64,000 bases of DNA from positions 93,604 to 157,603 of the forward strand of contig FWWN02000613.1 in assembly GCA_900175165.2 (NCBI GenBank), read 5' to 3'. A program made the position numbers and the translations under genes. The DNA comes from Rhizomucor pusillus (lineage: Eukaryota; Mucoromycota; Mucoromycetes; Mucorales; Lichtheimiaceae). Position 1 is the stretch's first letter; each line of letters begins with the position of its first letter. The notes beneath the pieces are model-generated. The model did not search any database. It saw only the letters and a list, made by a program, of their open reading frames with translations, and was not told where the DNA came from. Of this stretch, positions 10,641-23,279 are shown one piece after another.

Positions 10641-11931
10641 CTACACAGTAATTTTCCAAAAGACTATGCGTCGGCTCAGATACCGCGTGATCTCTCGTAG
10701 CTGAGGGCCAACGAATCCGATTAATGCATAAGCGACAGGTGACCGACGTCTCCACAATATCAGGAACAGGAGCATAAGCAGTAGGCAGTTGATGATCGTG
10801 TGCTTGGCAACGGTCTTGAACAGGCGCTTCCATGACCACCGCAGGCGTTTCTTCCGCTGCTCACGCTCACCGATTGTCTTGTATAACATGTCAAGCTGTT
10901 CTGCAAGTACAGCGACCTCTGTCTGAAGACTCTCAAGTGCCTTGTTGTCGGTCATCGGAGCGGCAAAATAGGGATGCTGTGATGGCGAAGTTAAAGCCAT
11001 GGATGCTGTAGCTGCAGCTACTTCGCGGTCGATAGTATCCGCATCGGAACTTGTGTCTGCAAGAAAATCCATGGGTCTGACAAAATTTCGGGCAGATGGA
11101 GGAGAATATATCGTATGGGATCTTTTTCGTATATCTTTTTGGTTGCTGACATGGTTGTGATGATGTTGCTGACGGTAGTCTTGATGCGGTGAAGGTTCGG
11201 GTGTGATGGGGTAGTCCTGTCGGATGAACGGAGACTGTTCCGGAAAAACTGAAGAATGACTTTCTAGTTGGTGAGGACCTAGATGACCAAGGTAGTATTC
11301 TTCCTTTTCGCCTTCCTTTGGATCCCACATATCTACAATTGATCCTGCATACGTTGCAAGTTAATACATATTCAAGATTCTGATGATGATACGATAGATG
11401 CATTACTTTCTCCATCATCTGCTGCTCCAGTCTCACCCATCTCGATATATTGTAGTGATTCTGCAAGTGCAGGCGCTTGCTCGTGTTGTGGATATCGATT
11501 TAGAAACTGGTAACCAAGGGACAAGATTGCATAATTAATTATACATCGTACAAGAAATGCTGCTTACAATATTACTTATGTACATACCTCCACCAATAAT
11601 TCTATTAGCGTATTCACATATAGTCTCTGGGCTTCTATAGGACTCAATCCTCGTCGACGCTCCCATGATTTCCTATGAACAAGGTAAGGAAACTGCCCGG
11701 CAAAACTAAGAGAGTGCGGATAGCATACCATTTTGCATATTGGACCATTTGACGAGTAGATGGTCTTGGAGTATTGCAGTCGCCTTCAGTGGCCTGCTTG
11801 TATAATCCATATAGATTAAGCTTCTCATTTGCTGTTGGTTGCAACGCGCCCCGATCTGGCAGTGCTCTGACGACTGCAAGCGCTCTACAAAAGCGCAGCT
11901 GAATGTTATAAGACATAGACGACAAAGACAT
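10641..11931 (-). CDS. Acyl-CoA-binding protein with C-terminal membrane anchor (ACBD5/Atg37-like)
   Basis: The N-terminal acyl-CoA-binding domain is complete: VVRALPDRGALQPTANEKLNLYGLYKQATEGDC, then AKW|KSWERRRGLSPIEAQRLYVNTLIELL. The YGLYKQAT and AKWxxW motifs line the acyl-CoA site. Exon 1 is 11931-11729, exon 2 is 11672-11588, exon 3 begins at 11506, and a fourth starts at SIVDMWDPKEG. A long disordered middle leads to a short coiled coil (LESLQTEVAVLAEQLDMLY), a basic patch (KKRLRWSWKRLFK) and one strongly hydrophobic segment (INCLLLMLLFLILW) near the C-terminus. This order is that of ACBD5 and fungal Atg37, peroxisomal tail-anchored proteins needed for pexophagy and peroxisomal lipid handling. 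Peroxisomal location is inferred from the architecture. Confidence 0.82.
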
Positions 11932-12661
11932 GGGTTACGCGTGAGGAAATTTAGAGAATGACTAAAGGTAAAGCTGTAATAAGAAGAAGCATGACAGTCT
12001 TCAAATGGAAAAGCACGTGAGTTACAGTAAAGCTGGCTTTTTTTTTTTTTAATTCATGAAGGATGCTCCGGATAATATCTCTAGCTGTGTTTCGATACAA
12101 TTGTCTTACTCGCTATCGATATGATACAAAGCATTGCAAGGGCTTGCCTTTGGCATTAATTGAAGCTTCGAACTACCAGGTCTCGTGGCATTGACTAAAG
12201 CATGAACGCATCAGGCAGATTCCAATCCATGCAACTCCGGCGAGCTGTTTGGTGATGTCTGTCAAAAATCATGCGTTTAATTCCAAACAACTGTGCTCGT
12301 CGACAGTTTTGGTTGTCTTCTTTTAGATTATCGCTTGCTTTCTCAACAAACTGATATCATATAAGTTTGTAGGTTATGAAATGTTTGAACCATGAGGATT
12401 TGCCTGACGACGATCTGATAGTCCCTGCCTGTTAATTCTAGCAATAATAATATATTGTTGATCTGCAGTTTTTGTTTTCTTCTTATCGTAATTCATTACC
12501 TACTTGCAATGCATCTACTTGATCGCTATCCCTCTTTACAGTCTGCGTTATCTTTTAACTGACCTCAGGCGGTGTCTCGGACGCCACTCCGTCGTCTCGT
12601 TCCTGTTAAATAATTGTCGCAGTGGTGTGTGTGCCTTACTCTCAATGCTACAGAATTTACA
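11932..12661. promoter_or_regulatory. Divergent intergenic region between ACBD5-like (-) and RING-BRCT (+) genes
   Basis: Both flanking genes start outward from this 730-bp stretch, so it must hold both promoters. A poly-T/A run lies near 12035-12050. No further element is recognised. Confidence 0.4.
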
Positions 12662-14350
12662 ATGAGCAGCCAGTCCAGCGACGATCTGCCCAACTCGATC
12701 GAAGGTCTCCTTTATAGAATTGCGTCTGAACTGACGTGCTCTATTTGGTAACACTTTTTTCACCTGAAAGATCATGTTACTCTATGGTAGATCTAAACAA
12801 CCACTGTGAGCACAGCCTTCAACTCTTTTCTGACGCGACGGGTACACCGTGCGGCCATACATTCTGCAACAACTGCATTAACGAGTCGCTAAAGTCGAGA
12901 CAATCGTGCCCATTATGCAACCACAAAGTGAATCAGCGCAACCTCGTCAAAGCAACGTCTGCTGAACTGCTCGCGAGAGAGTTTGAGACGATGCGTCAGG
13001 CATACGAAGGCGAGAATGTCATTGGTATGTCTGCTGATATACAGGCAAGATGCATATATACTCTGACGACGGAATACGATAGATTTGTCACAGCAAGCTT
13101 TCCAGTTACTAAGGCATCGCGCAGATCCTATACCCGACTTATCTCAAAAGGTACCTACACCCGAAAAGCCATCGTCGAATTCCAGTAAGCCTGTACAGAA
13201 TGTTGCAAACAACAAGCCATCGCTACCTCAGGCGAGCTCCGACGTACGTGGGAATATATCATGATGAATTTTCGAATCGCTGAAGACTATGTTGTTTACA
13301 GACCAACAGCGTGCGAACGTGCGATTCAGAAGCCACGTTTGTAACATCGCTGGAAGTACGACAAGGTACAGCAGATATAGTATGTGATAGCTAGGGGATT
13401 TTTGCGTGTTCATGATATCCGTTAATAGCTCAAGAACCGAGAGAAAGTCAAGAAGCACCTCGACCTTGTACTTCTAGCGATCCCCAAGCTCCTTCTACTA
13501 TCACTGAAGGAACGACCGACTCAAGCTCTGAGGCATCAGTCATCGTCTATTTAGGAGATGGTGTGAGCATTGGACAAGAAGATTTGGTAAGCATACCATA
13601 GAACAAGTCGTCTACAGGACGATGGTACTTAGCAGAATTTAGGCCGAGTTTCAGACTGTTCCTGATGTACGGATCACAAACAATTTATTTGAAGCTACAC
13701 ACTTTGTAGCCAAGGTTGTGAGTAAGTGCGAAATAAATTATTACTACTTGGCAACGCAAGAAGAAAATTGACAAGATAATTCAAGCCAGCCACAATCGAC
13801 TTGTTGAGCGCAAAGTGGATTACTTGCAAGCCGTGATGCGGGGCATCACCATCCTTTCAGAAGCATGTGAGTTTATTGTCCTGAACCGTATGTGTATTAT
13901 ATTTACTAATGTTGATAAAAACCCAAAGGGGTAGTCGATTGCGCAACGCGCGGTGAAGTTCTGCCTGACTACGAATATTACGTCAAAGGAGATAAGGAAA
14001 CAGGAGCGCTTGGCGCGCAACTCATGATCCGGAAACGTCGAGACCGAGGTTACGGCCCAATATTCCACGATACGAAATTTTCATTGATAGGCGAGTTTGC
14101 AGACCCTACAGAGTCCGAGCTTGAAAGACTTATCAGTCTAGGCGGTGGCCGGATTGTACCTCCCGATGGAGCGCTGAACTTCTCCAGTTACATGATAGTC
14201 CCGCAAACAACGACTAGACACGAGGCAAAAATGCTTGGAAGACGGTTCGGAAAAAGGTCCATATCAGCACTGTGGATTTTGGATAGTATTAGCAATGGCA
14301 GGAAACTGGAGACAGCAAAGTACGTCGTTGGGCACACGCATGCAGCTTGA
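12662..14350 (+). CDS. RING finger plus tandem BRCT protein (BRCA1-like)
   Basis: Exon 1 (12662-12747) starts MSSQSSDDLPNSIEGLLYRI and ends in the first RING cysteine pair; exon 2 starts at 12816. Joined, they give TCSICLQLFSDATGTPCGHTFCNNC...CPLC, a canonical C3HC4 RING. A Gln-, Pro- and Ser-rich middle follows in several short exons. The first BRCT repeat begins VIVYLGDGVSIGQEDL and runs through ATHFVAKV, DYLQAVMRGITILSE and AWVVDCATRGEVLPDYEYYV. The second runs from FHDTKFSLIGEFADP through SLGGGRIV to SALWILDSISNGRKLE. Both repeats keep their Trp. RING plus C-terminal tandem BRCT is the BRCA1/BARD1 architecture (E3 ligase with phosphopeptide reader in homologous recombination). Ankyrin repeats are absent, so BRCA1 fits better than BARD1. 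The middle exons are only partly resolved. Confidence 0.75.
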
Positions 14351-15940
14351 ATACGGCTTGCGCTCATCGCTATGCCTTATGCTTTGAAGAGAAAAGCTAA
14401 AGGTCTCGTGGTTTTCTTGTTTTTTTTTGCCCATTACTACTTCTCCGGCAAGTCTGTCTACTTTTGCGACTCTTTTGGTGGATACCTGCCACGATCATTC
14501 AGCGACAACTCAGCAAGCAGGCATACGACGGCGGCTGTGTCCACGTCCAACAAGCCGATGAGATATATCTATTTGGTTGAAAACAAACGAGATCGTCTGT
14601 TGTTATCAACATTTAATCCATTCCTCTCCATCAAAGTCTTTTTGCATAGCATCAATGCATATATACATGCTCAGACATATCTACAATCAAGCAAAAAAAG
14701 TGATCAAAACGACAGAAAGGTTGGAAAGCTACAATAAGAATAAATAATAAAGCTCGATCAACGGCGAATGGATGCTACAAGAATACGAAATGTTCAGGGG
14801 AAAATGTATAACGCTGAAAGCAAGAATATTCCAAACGCAAACAACAAATAGAAACTTCCAAAAGGAACATACCAACCGCTTTGATCCAACTTGAAGCATA
14901 TATGCCGAAACGTCAAAAGTAAAGTGAGTTACATACTTTGCTGCCAAAGTTTATATGCTTCAACATTGTAATACAGTGTCGGAAAGGAAAGATTGCGCTG
15001 GCATCTTCTTTGTTGTTACATGTGCCTCTACTTGTTTGCCCAAATATCTGTATGCTGCATACGCAGATGTTCATCTCATCTGTGAACAAATGGGGTACAA
15101 CTCATGCATTCTCTCTCTCTGCAATCCATTCTCAAATAGTAAAGTGCAATTCTGTTTAGGGTATAAAGCAACGCGGCATTGAATCAGTTGTCAACCCAGA
15201 ATAAGCTTAAATCATTTTCATACGTGCTTGAAATAGTCTGGTGAACTGGGCTCTGACTTCATCTATCTGAGTTACGCAGCGCGGAACACCCACCAGCAAT
15301 GGTGGTGTCAAATGAACGTGAACTTACAGGAGCAATAGTCCGACCGACCGACGGCGGCATGTCCTCGGACCGATGGGGAGTGCGCTTGGTGAAAAAGTCA
15401 AGTAGTATTTCTTCATTCGAAGGCGGCGCAGTTTCTCTGACGATGGTGACGCTCCTCAAGTGTGCACAAAGGGGCATCATCTGATGGGTTAAGCTACCGT
15501 GTTTGGAAGCATACGTGTCATAAAGTGCACTAGAGTTTGCATATCAACTTTGACTGCTCAGTGGAAACAGTTGGGGAAGGAGATAAATGATAAACAATAA
15601 TGAAGCATGCGGATAGGCCTATTTTGGTCATCCGGATATGGAGACGCATTCATGAGGCTGGGCAGCAGAATGATGTAAACAAGTAAAACGTGTTGAGATT
15701 GAGCATGCAGTGAACTTATTGGACAATTATTATTTTTCTTTTTAATCAAGGCCGATAAACTGGAAATAGGAAAAGGGGGTTGGGGCTGGTCGACTAGAGA
15801 TACGTAGATAGAAGGAAGAATCCTTAATAGGTCAAACTCCCTCAAACCAATCCAATGCTGGTGATGCCCTGAATCATGCATAGCGATTGGCGTGAAACCT
15901 GGCTACTGAGCTCTAGAATTTGGGATACCGCGCAAAAATT
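14351..15940. other. Intergenic; no gene recognised
   Basis: About 1.6 kb with only short open frames on either strand and no recognisable motif. Stretches are AT-rich. It may hold the 3' UTR of the RING-BRCT gene and distal promoter of the NmrA-like gene. Confidence 0.3.
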
Positions 15941-15947
15941 TTGGCAC

Positions 15948-15955
15948 TATAAAAG
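15948..15955 (+). promoter_or_regulatory. TATA box of the NmrA-like gene
   Basis: TATAAAAG lies 57 bases before the ATG at 16013, followed by a pyrimidine-rich stretch (TCTTTCTTTG). Position and sequence fit a core promoter with a short leader. Confidence 0.55.
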
Positions 15956-16012
15956 CTGGATCTCCACCCATCCCAACTCTGTCTTCTATCTCTTTCTTTG
16001 TCCAGCTTTTTC

Positions 16013-17120
16013 ATGACACCCACCAACAACCGTGGTAAAGGCCCCATCTTTGTCACAAACGCTGATGGCGACAAGGGCTATGCCATCGCACAGCAAATGT
16101 TGCAATTCCCAACCAAATACCCTCATCTTCCGCGCTATCCCGTCTACGCTGGTCTGCCGGATGATTCCACCGAGAGAGCACAGTCGCTGGCATCCCAAGG
16201 TGCACAGCTACGTGCATTTGACATCTTCAATGACCCTGCAGCTGCCGTCAATGCCCTCCGGGATGTGGCCAAGCTGTGCCTGATCGTAGATCCTCTCAGC
16301 GAACGCATTAGCCGAGCCAATGCCTTCGAGTATGGCAAAGCGTAAGTGTGCAATCTTTACAAATTTTGTAAATACTTGTTTCTAATGTTGTCACTGTAGT
16401 TTCATCGATGCTGCCAAGGAGGCGCAAGTTGAACACATCATTTTCCTTACACCCTTCTCCCCTCTCGACCCCGTTTCTCCACCTTCGTCACCCGTCGCCG
16501 ATCCAGCTGCTTGCGTCAGCTTGAATGATCCTACCACGTACCGCAGCCAATATATGCTTATCGAGACTTACTTGCGCTCCATATTCGATACAAAGCGCAT
16601 TACTATCCTGAGATATCCCGGCATCCTTTATCAGCATCTCAAGGTGTTCCGCAAATACATTATGGAAAATAATGCCTTCCCACTATCCAATCAGCACCTC
16701 GAGTTCACAGTTGAGTCATCCAGCATGCTCGACATTGCCCACGCTACAGCCTGCATCGCCCATTCCCCAACCTTACGCCACAGCAGCAACGTATACAAGC
16801 TCACTGGTCCGCAACTGCTGACTCTGGAAGAAGTCAGCGCCAGAGTGCTGACCGGTTTGCGACGAGACATTGCCGTTAACTTTATGGACATTGAAGCGCT
16901 CAAGAACATACTGACCGAAAGCGTTGGCAATGCCGAGCACGTTGCCTTCTTGCTCGAAGTATGGGGTCTTCAGCAGAAGCTTGGAGGCAGCCGCTTTGAA
17001 ATCACTCGGGATTTGGAAGCATTGACGGGACAAAGCGGGAAAACATTGAACGAGTACTTTGAGGACGATAAAGTCCAGGAATTTTTCCAGTCATCCTTGC
17101 CCTCTCCCTTTGTTGCATAG
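16013..17120 (+). CDS. NmrA-like NAD(P)-binding Rossmann protein
   Basis: Two exons (16013-16341 and 16400-17120) give 349 aa. The N-terminus PIFVTNADGDKGYAIAQQML is a Rossmann-type dinucleotide-binding stretch, although the glycine pattern is VTNADGDKG rather than classical GxxGxxG. Further family features are LRDVAKLCLIVDPL, KAFIDAAKEAQVEHIIFL, a segment resembling the NmrA YRSQYMLIETYL helix, and ILRYPGILYQHL. The typical YxxxK dehydrogenase pair is not obvious, consistent with NmrA-type redox sensors or atypical short-chain dehydrogenases that bind NAD(P) without turnover. The ATG at 16013 is the first in frame after a TATA box. Target or substrate cannot be stated. Confidence 0.75.
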
Positions 17121-19068
17121 TTAAATCTTTTTTTCTTCCACTTGTTATCCATATCAATGTACATAGCTCTTTTTTTCAATATACATAGGTCTTTTTCTTT
17201 TTCTTTTCCAGGCAATATCCTTTTGTCCCAGTTGATAAGATACTGCAAAGTGGGAATGGATACCGAAAATGGCAAAGCGCCGCGCTTTCGATAAGAACAT
17301 TTGATTGATCTCTAACCAATCAATGCATCCGTTGGCAGCGGTATTGATAAGGGTCTTGTCATTTGGCAGCATTGATTGGATGATTACGCTGGCCTGGGGC
17401 AACCACGCGACGGACAAGCTGCTTTATTTGGCAAGTGTTATCAGCTCCTTTATGGCCCTTCATCCATTTTCCAGAACAGTATATTTTAAGTATTCTATAT
17501 TCTCCCGAATTGATGCTCTTAATGGTAGGAACGTCATATTATACATCTATACCCGATCTAGAGATGGCATACACACATATACACATAGACAGCAGATATA
17601 ATAAAATGCATTACAGGCAAACATGGTTTATGGTTTCAAGGCAAAAAAAAAAAAACCATCAGAAGACAAAATCGAATTCCTGCCAGTCGGGACAGACGCC
17701 GATATGTTATTTCCCTCTTATGCGTGTAACACCAGAACAGATGTGGTTGGTGGCCAAAAAGTCAATAATAGAATTAGGAAAGTTCTCGCTAACGTAAAGT
17801 TTCCCATGAACAGATGCGCCAACGTGTGGATCAAGAAGCGGTCTACTTTGGAGCCCTATGGATATACCTAAACAACGAAAATTGATAGGTTTTCATTTTC
17901 TCTTTTAGTTTTCCGCCCTAAAGTCTTCATTTCACATAACTAGGTATGCTTCCATAAACCATTTCCTTTCAGTAAGATATGCATTATACATAAGAGTTAA
18001 AGATAAGCACAGAATTATAAGTAAATCATTCATTTAGATAAGAGAAGGGACAGAAATATATGTGCAATAATACTCAGACAGGTTGAAAGCAAAGTGCGAT
18101 ACTTGGGGAGCTCAGTCGTTGAATAAATCACCAACTTATGTAACGTTGCTCTTTTCATTCTGGTGTATTTTTCAGCGTGGCGTAAAATTCATGATAACTG
18201 AACGAAGACTCATTAATGTCCGTTACCATATATTTGGTGTCTGTCAGCATTCTTTAGAGAGCGTTGATTGCCAATCATTCATGGTTTCCTAATTCCTGGG
18301 CGGTATTTCCATCGTGTAGACCGCGCTATCTGTTGCTGTTGACTGCTGTTTCCAAGCTCAAAATCTCTCTTGGGCCGATTCTCTACGTTTGAACAAAAAA
18401 GGAACAATCGATTGCGCTAATACTGAGAAGCTATCACCCTAATCCACCTCTGTTGTTATCTTTTTGCAGAGTCGTTCCCAACACAGCTGCTGTAGGAGCT
18501 GACATAAGCATGGTCGGCTGGCAACGGAGTTGACGAGGACAGTGGAGTTTCTTGGCAAACAGGTTCATCAGGGTCCTCCTCCATCCTCCATTCCCTGTTC
18601 GGAGTGTGCTCCGAGATTCCCAAACTTTAAAAGCTTTGCCCAAGGTTTGCCTCTGCAACTTGTCACCAGAGAGTAGTGTTGAAAGACTTGGAAAAGAAAC
18701 ATTTTGATTCATCTAGATAAGTCCAATGCGTCCGAGTCTGATATTGCACGCTTTTTGCGGGCAACAAATCTCTTTTCTGTTGCGCTGAACAGCAAGAGTA
18801 GAGATTGTATTTTCATAATCTCTTTATGCGATCTACATGGTGCACCTACTGCTCATGAAAAGGGAAGAAAACACGCGTATGACTGGAGACGTCTAACGAT
18901 TCCCTTTAGCTCTCCCGATCGCAGCTTAGTGAAAAGTTTTGCCAGGAATTCAGCCCAAACGCGCAAGTAAACAATCATAAGCCGATCTTCCTCACAGGAA
19001 CAAACATTTTCACGAGAGCAGTTGTGCTCATCAAAAACTTTACGTTGACTAACACTGCGTGTATACGT
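17121..19068. other. Intergenic; no gene recognised
   Basis: About 1.9 kb downstream of the NmrA-like gene. It is AT-rich with short frames on both strands, none with a known motif. A minus-strand frame of 92 codons at 18434-18712 has no family features and is not called. Confidence 0.3.
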
Positions 19069-19075
19069 TCAAAAC

Positions 19076-20690
19076 CATGCCAGAGCACTCAAACAACTAT
19101 TACTATGCTGGCGAAAGTATAGGAAAGAAGCGAGCAAATGAGGATAATAATAGTGATGATGGTGATACAAGCAGCACGACAATGGACAGGTAAGTCGCAG
19201 AAAAATCTGTGAATTCGTATCTAGACTGATCTTGAAAATCTTTTTAGCGCAGAAAACGTAACATAATCCGATTCGGACCAGGAGTATCGCACCGGCCAAA
19301 TATGCCGCCTGACACCTACCAGAAACATCTTTGATGAACACATTGCTCAAAATTATCCGCTTCCCGTTGAATGCTCGCAATACATTGATTCTGTAATCGA
19401 CAGCGTAAGCCATATACGAAAGAGATCGGAGACCATGACACTCATACGCTTGCACATAATGCTGTGCAGATGTTTATCCCAGCCTTTAAAAAAGCGATCG
19501 AAGAAAGGCCATGAATTTGATGATCCTGCCTTTCAAAATGCGATCGAGTTCTTGGAGGATTTATTATTCACGGCATGCCTTAGTCTGTTTAGCGCATTTT
19601 TGGTTATCAGTTTTAGCAAGCGAGTGTATCTGAGTGAACAGGATCTAATGACCGGCGGACCCGCTTTCAATTTTTGGCTTGTGCCACCCCTTTTTACTTG
19701 CGTTCGCGAGGGCGAACAAGGCAACCAAGCACTCGAATGTGCTTTCCTTCCTGGAGAGGTGGTGGCCCTAGAGTCTATGACGAAGCAACTGGCTGTCGTG
19801 TTCAGGTCTAGCGACCAATATGGAGCCTTCCTCAAACTCCATCCCAAATCATATAGACCAGGGTCGCGTAGATGCTTATTTTCTACGTCTTCATCCTCAG
19901 TGAAGATTCTCCAGTGAAGTTCAGTCTCGACGAACTTACTTTCGTCTCGACTGCTATCTCTACGCTACCCACAAACACCACACTGGTCTCGGACGATGCA
20001 CACAAAGATGACCGTAACCACTATAATGCTGACGGCATCGTCCGGCTGGCTGGACTGAACGATCTGGAAGTCTCGTTGCTGGAGACGTCGGGAGAACTAC
20101 GCAACGAGGACAAGATCAAGATCAACTTTGACCACCACAAAGGTTCCTTTGGTGCTCTTGCAATGTTAAAAACATTAGCAGACACTTATAAGTACGGGAC
20201 AGTGGAAGACTTCTCAAAAGTCAAAATTCTTTATATTCATGCTGCTGGTAAATCTAGTGCCTCCAAGTGCTAAGAAAACCACTGAACTAATATCTGTCAA
20301 TATTAGGTCTTGAAATCCATTTGTGCAGCCTCTGCTTCAAACCGGAGAAGGTTTACGAGTTGTGTAGGGAGTCAAGCTTGACTTTAAAGGTCACCACTTC
20401 TTGCCAGACATAATTGACTTCTACTGGATAATGAAGGTAATTCGATTTTTCCCTCTGAAGACAATCTGTACAATCCTTGTCACTGAAACTACGTAATCTT
20501 GGCAGGAACTCGTCAAAAAGAGCATCGAGAACATTGTGCAGTTGCGGGACAGCCATATTCAGAAGAAGGGAGAATATTGCTACTCAAGACTTGTACCGAA
20601 GCTGTTGACGCAAGGGCGTGGGCGATTTGGCGTCGTTCTATACCTCTTTTCGCAAAGAAAACATTTCATTCCTGTCATGTACCTTGAGAC
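19076..20690 (+). pseudogene. Relic of an unknown, probably multicopy fungal protein
   Basis: A start-like segment MPEHSNNYYYAGESIGKKR at 19076 is followed by blocks in changing frames: FDDPAFQNAIEFLEDL near 19520, then from about 19985 a longer stretch with DDAHKDDRNHYNADGIVRLAG, LEVSLLETSGEL, KINFDHHKGSFGALAMLKTLAD and SKVKILYIHAAG. After an intron-like gap come LEIHLCSLCFKPEKVYELC and further fragments to about 20690 (KHFIPVMYLETFPDN). Stops and frame changes break it in at least three places. I recall similar blocks from repeated Mucorales proteins of unknown function but cannot name a domain. The D, ExSG and DHHKG residues could be nuclease-like; that is speculation. Confidence 0.5.
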
Positions 20691-21976
20691 GTTCCCAGAT
20701 AATTGATATTGCAATACAATGATTCTGCTACCCTATCGTCATCAATGTCACGACTATTTCTTCGCATTTTCCACCGTAGCGATGGTCAGTGAACTGCCGT
20801 TCCGTTGAAATGTCTGTATTTCTTTAGTGAGTTTGAGTATAGCTATTGTTTGGATATTGCCACCAGCATCCCAGATGTCACACCATATGATAATATTTGT
20901 TTACAGTGCTTGCCAGGACTGTGGGTCCTAGAACTGGTATCAGAAAGTGACAAAATGAATATTGCAAATGACACTTACCTCTCCCAGACTTTGAATTGGA
21001 TGAGATTTCAAGGAAGAAACTGTCACCGAGAACCACGCAGAAGAGTGTTTTCACGTCTCAGGATAGACGCTAGTTCAAGTGTAACAGTCCATGACCAACG
21101 CTCTCCATACCTTCCAAGGTCCCTCGGTATGAGCACGCTGTGGTGCCTCCAGCAAGGTATCGTCCTTGCCAGGCAAGACCGGGGACGGTGATGAAGAGGA
21201 AAAAGAAACAGGCAGAACAGTTCAACGCTTTCTCGTCAAACTCTTCGGACCATTCTTGTTCAGTGTAAAGAGGTTTGCTACGGTTTAGCGGTGATTCAAC
21301 TAGGAAACGAGAAATGGCGTTCAGCTCACATCAAGCTTTTTCATTTGTCGCCTTCCTGTTCCAAACCCGCTGAAGTTGGGTTTCCGCCCTGCACTCAAGT
21401 TACATCATCATCTTCAGACTATTTTCTTTTGCCGGCGCACTCTCTCTCTCTGTCCTACTCCAAACATAGTCTGCCTTTGCAAAATTTCTCCTGAAAGAGA
21501 CAGTCTCTGAAAATAATGTGTAAAGGAATACAAAAATATAAAAGGTGGAAAGAAACCAAGGCGGTATGTGAGATGCAGCTGAGGTTTCATTTTCCCTTGC
21601 GCACCCTGAGGCGGCCGGGGTGTGTTTAGTCAGGGTCCCATGCCGTCAGGGACGGTTACATAATCGGAGCCGATCCAATAACGAGGAGTCGTGATGACAA
21701 AACTCGTTTCCACAGAGAAAAGTTTCTCAGAAAGATAAGGGACTCCGGTTAGGTAAGCAGTCTCTCTAGTAGGGCAAGCCGCGTGATGTGTGTTACTGGA
21801 TGAAAAACTTTTTCGGAGGAAGACACTGATTCGGTCACTCGTCCCACTGGATGACGATGATGATATAAGCGGGACCCTGATTCTCCATCCTCCGAGCGCT
21901 TTTCTTTCAAGTTTTTGTGTTTCATCTTCTCTTCCCCCATCTTCTTCTTTCCCCCGTCTCCTAAACAAACCGCAAC
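20691..21976. other. Intergenic; possible further relic, otherwise promoter of the GNPDA gene
   Basis: A 128-codon frame at 20805-21191 (+) may be another piece of the preceding relic, but nothing in it is recognisable. Bases about 21905-21970 just before the next gene are pyrimidine-rich with repeated TCTTC, typical of a strong fungal leader. Confidence 0.35.
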
Positions 21977-23279
21977 ATGAGACTGATCATCCGTGAAGAC
22001 TACAACGAAGTATCCAGCTACATTGGTATGTCTCCTCTATACACAATATATTATACTACATCAGCGAACTTGCTCACATGTACTTTGAATAGCCAACTAC
22101 ATCAAGGAGCGTATCAAGCAGTTCAAGCCAACAGCCGACCGTCCATTCGTTCTTGGTCTGCCCACTGGCTCCTCACCCATTGGAACCTACAAGAAACTCG
22201 TCGACCTCTACAAGCAGGGTGAACTGAGCTTCGAGCATGTAGTGACCTTCAACATGGACGAATACGTGGGCCTTCCTCGTGACCACCCCGAGTCCTATCA
22301 CTCATTCATGTGGAACAACCTCTTCATGCATGTTGATATCAAGCCCGAGAATGTGCACATTCTGGATGGCAACGCTGCGGATTTGGACGAGGAATGCAAA
22401 AAGTTCGAGGCGGAGATCGCTCGCGTGGGCGGTATTGAACTCTTCTTGGGTGGTATTGGTCCCGACGGACACATTGCATTCAACGAGCCCGGTTCCTCCC
22501 TTACTTCCCGCACTCGTGTCAAGACCCTTGCTTATGAAACCATCATTGCCAACGCCCGCTTCTTTGACGGCGATGTTAGCAAGGTGCCCAAGCTTGCTTT
22601 GACCGTCGGTGTTGCGTAAGTACCAGACAACATTGTTTCTTCAAAGTAACAAATGTCTGACGTCTTTCTTTCCTTCTTCCTTTTTTAGTACTGTCATGGA
22701 TGCCCGTGAAGTGTGCATCATCATCACCGGTGCTCACAAGGTACGTAACTGACACACATTGGGGGAGGGTTATGGGTTCCATGACGCTGTGTGTATCTGA
22801 CTTATAATTTTTGTGTTACAGTCGATTGCTCTTGCAAAGTGCATTGAAGAAGGCGTCAACCACATGTGGACTGTATCCGCTATTCAGATGCACCCTAAGG
22901 GTCTGATCGTCTGTGACGAGGACGCGACCCTTGAATTGCACGTAAAGGTAATACAGGTTTATTTCGGTCCCACGCTCGGTTGGGACCACAGTCCAAGAGA
23001 TTTCCCACGAGAAGAATACGCTGATCTAATCAACTCTTCTTACTCTTTAGACTGTAAAGTACTTCAAGTCTATTGAACATGTACATCACTCTCTTATTGG
23101 TGCCGAGAACCTGTCTTTGCAGGGTAAGCAGAGAGAAAAGAAAGAAAGAGAACATATCCAACCATGGGTTACTTACGAAAATGTGTATTGGCGTAGGTGG
23201 TGTGAAGCAACTGAAAAACCCGACTAGCCCGACCACCACTGAGCATCCCAAAACACCGATGAACGGCCCTTACGAGTAA
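21977..23279 (+). CDS. Glucosamine-6-phosphate deaminase
   Basis: Converts glucosamine-6-phosphate to fructose-6-phosphate and ammonia, the last step of N-acetylglucosamine use. Six exons (21977-22025, 22093-22615, 22689-22740, 22822-22947, 23051-23123, 23197-23279) all join in frame to 301 aa, beginning [20 protein letters not shown]. Signatures are [17 protein letters not shown] (phosphate loop), [13 protein letters not shown] (catalytic Asp), [36 protein letters not shown] (the NagB signature), [14 protein letters not shown] and [23 protein letters not shown]. The C-terminus has a short Thr/Pro-rich tail. Length and motifs match animal and fungal GNPDA. The coding sequence is intact. Confidence 0.95.
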
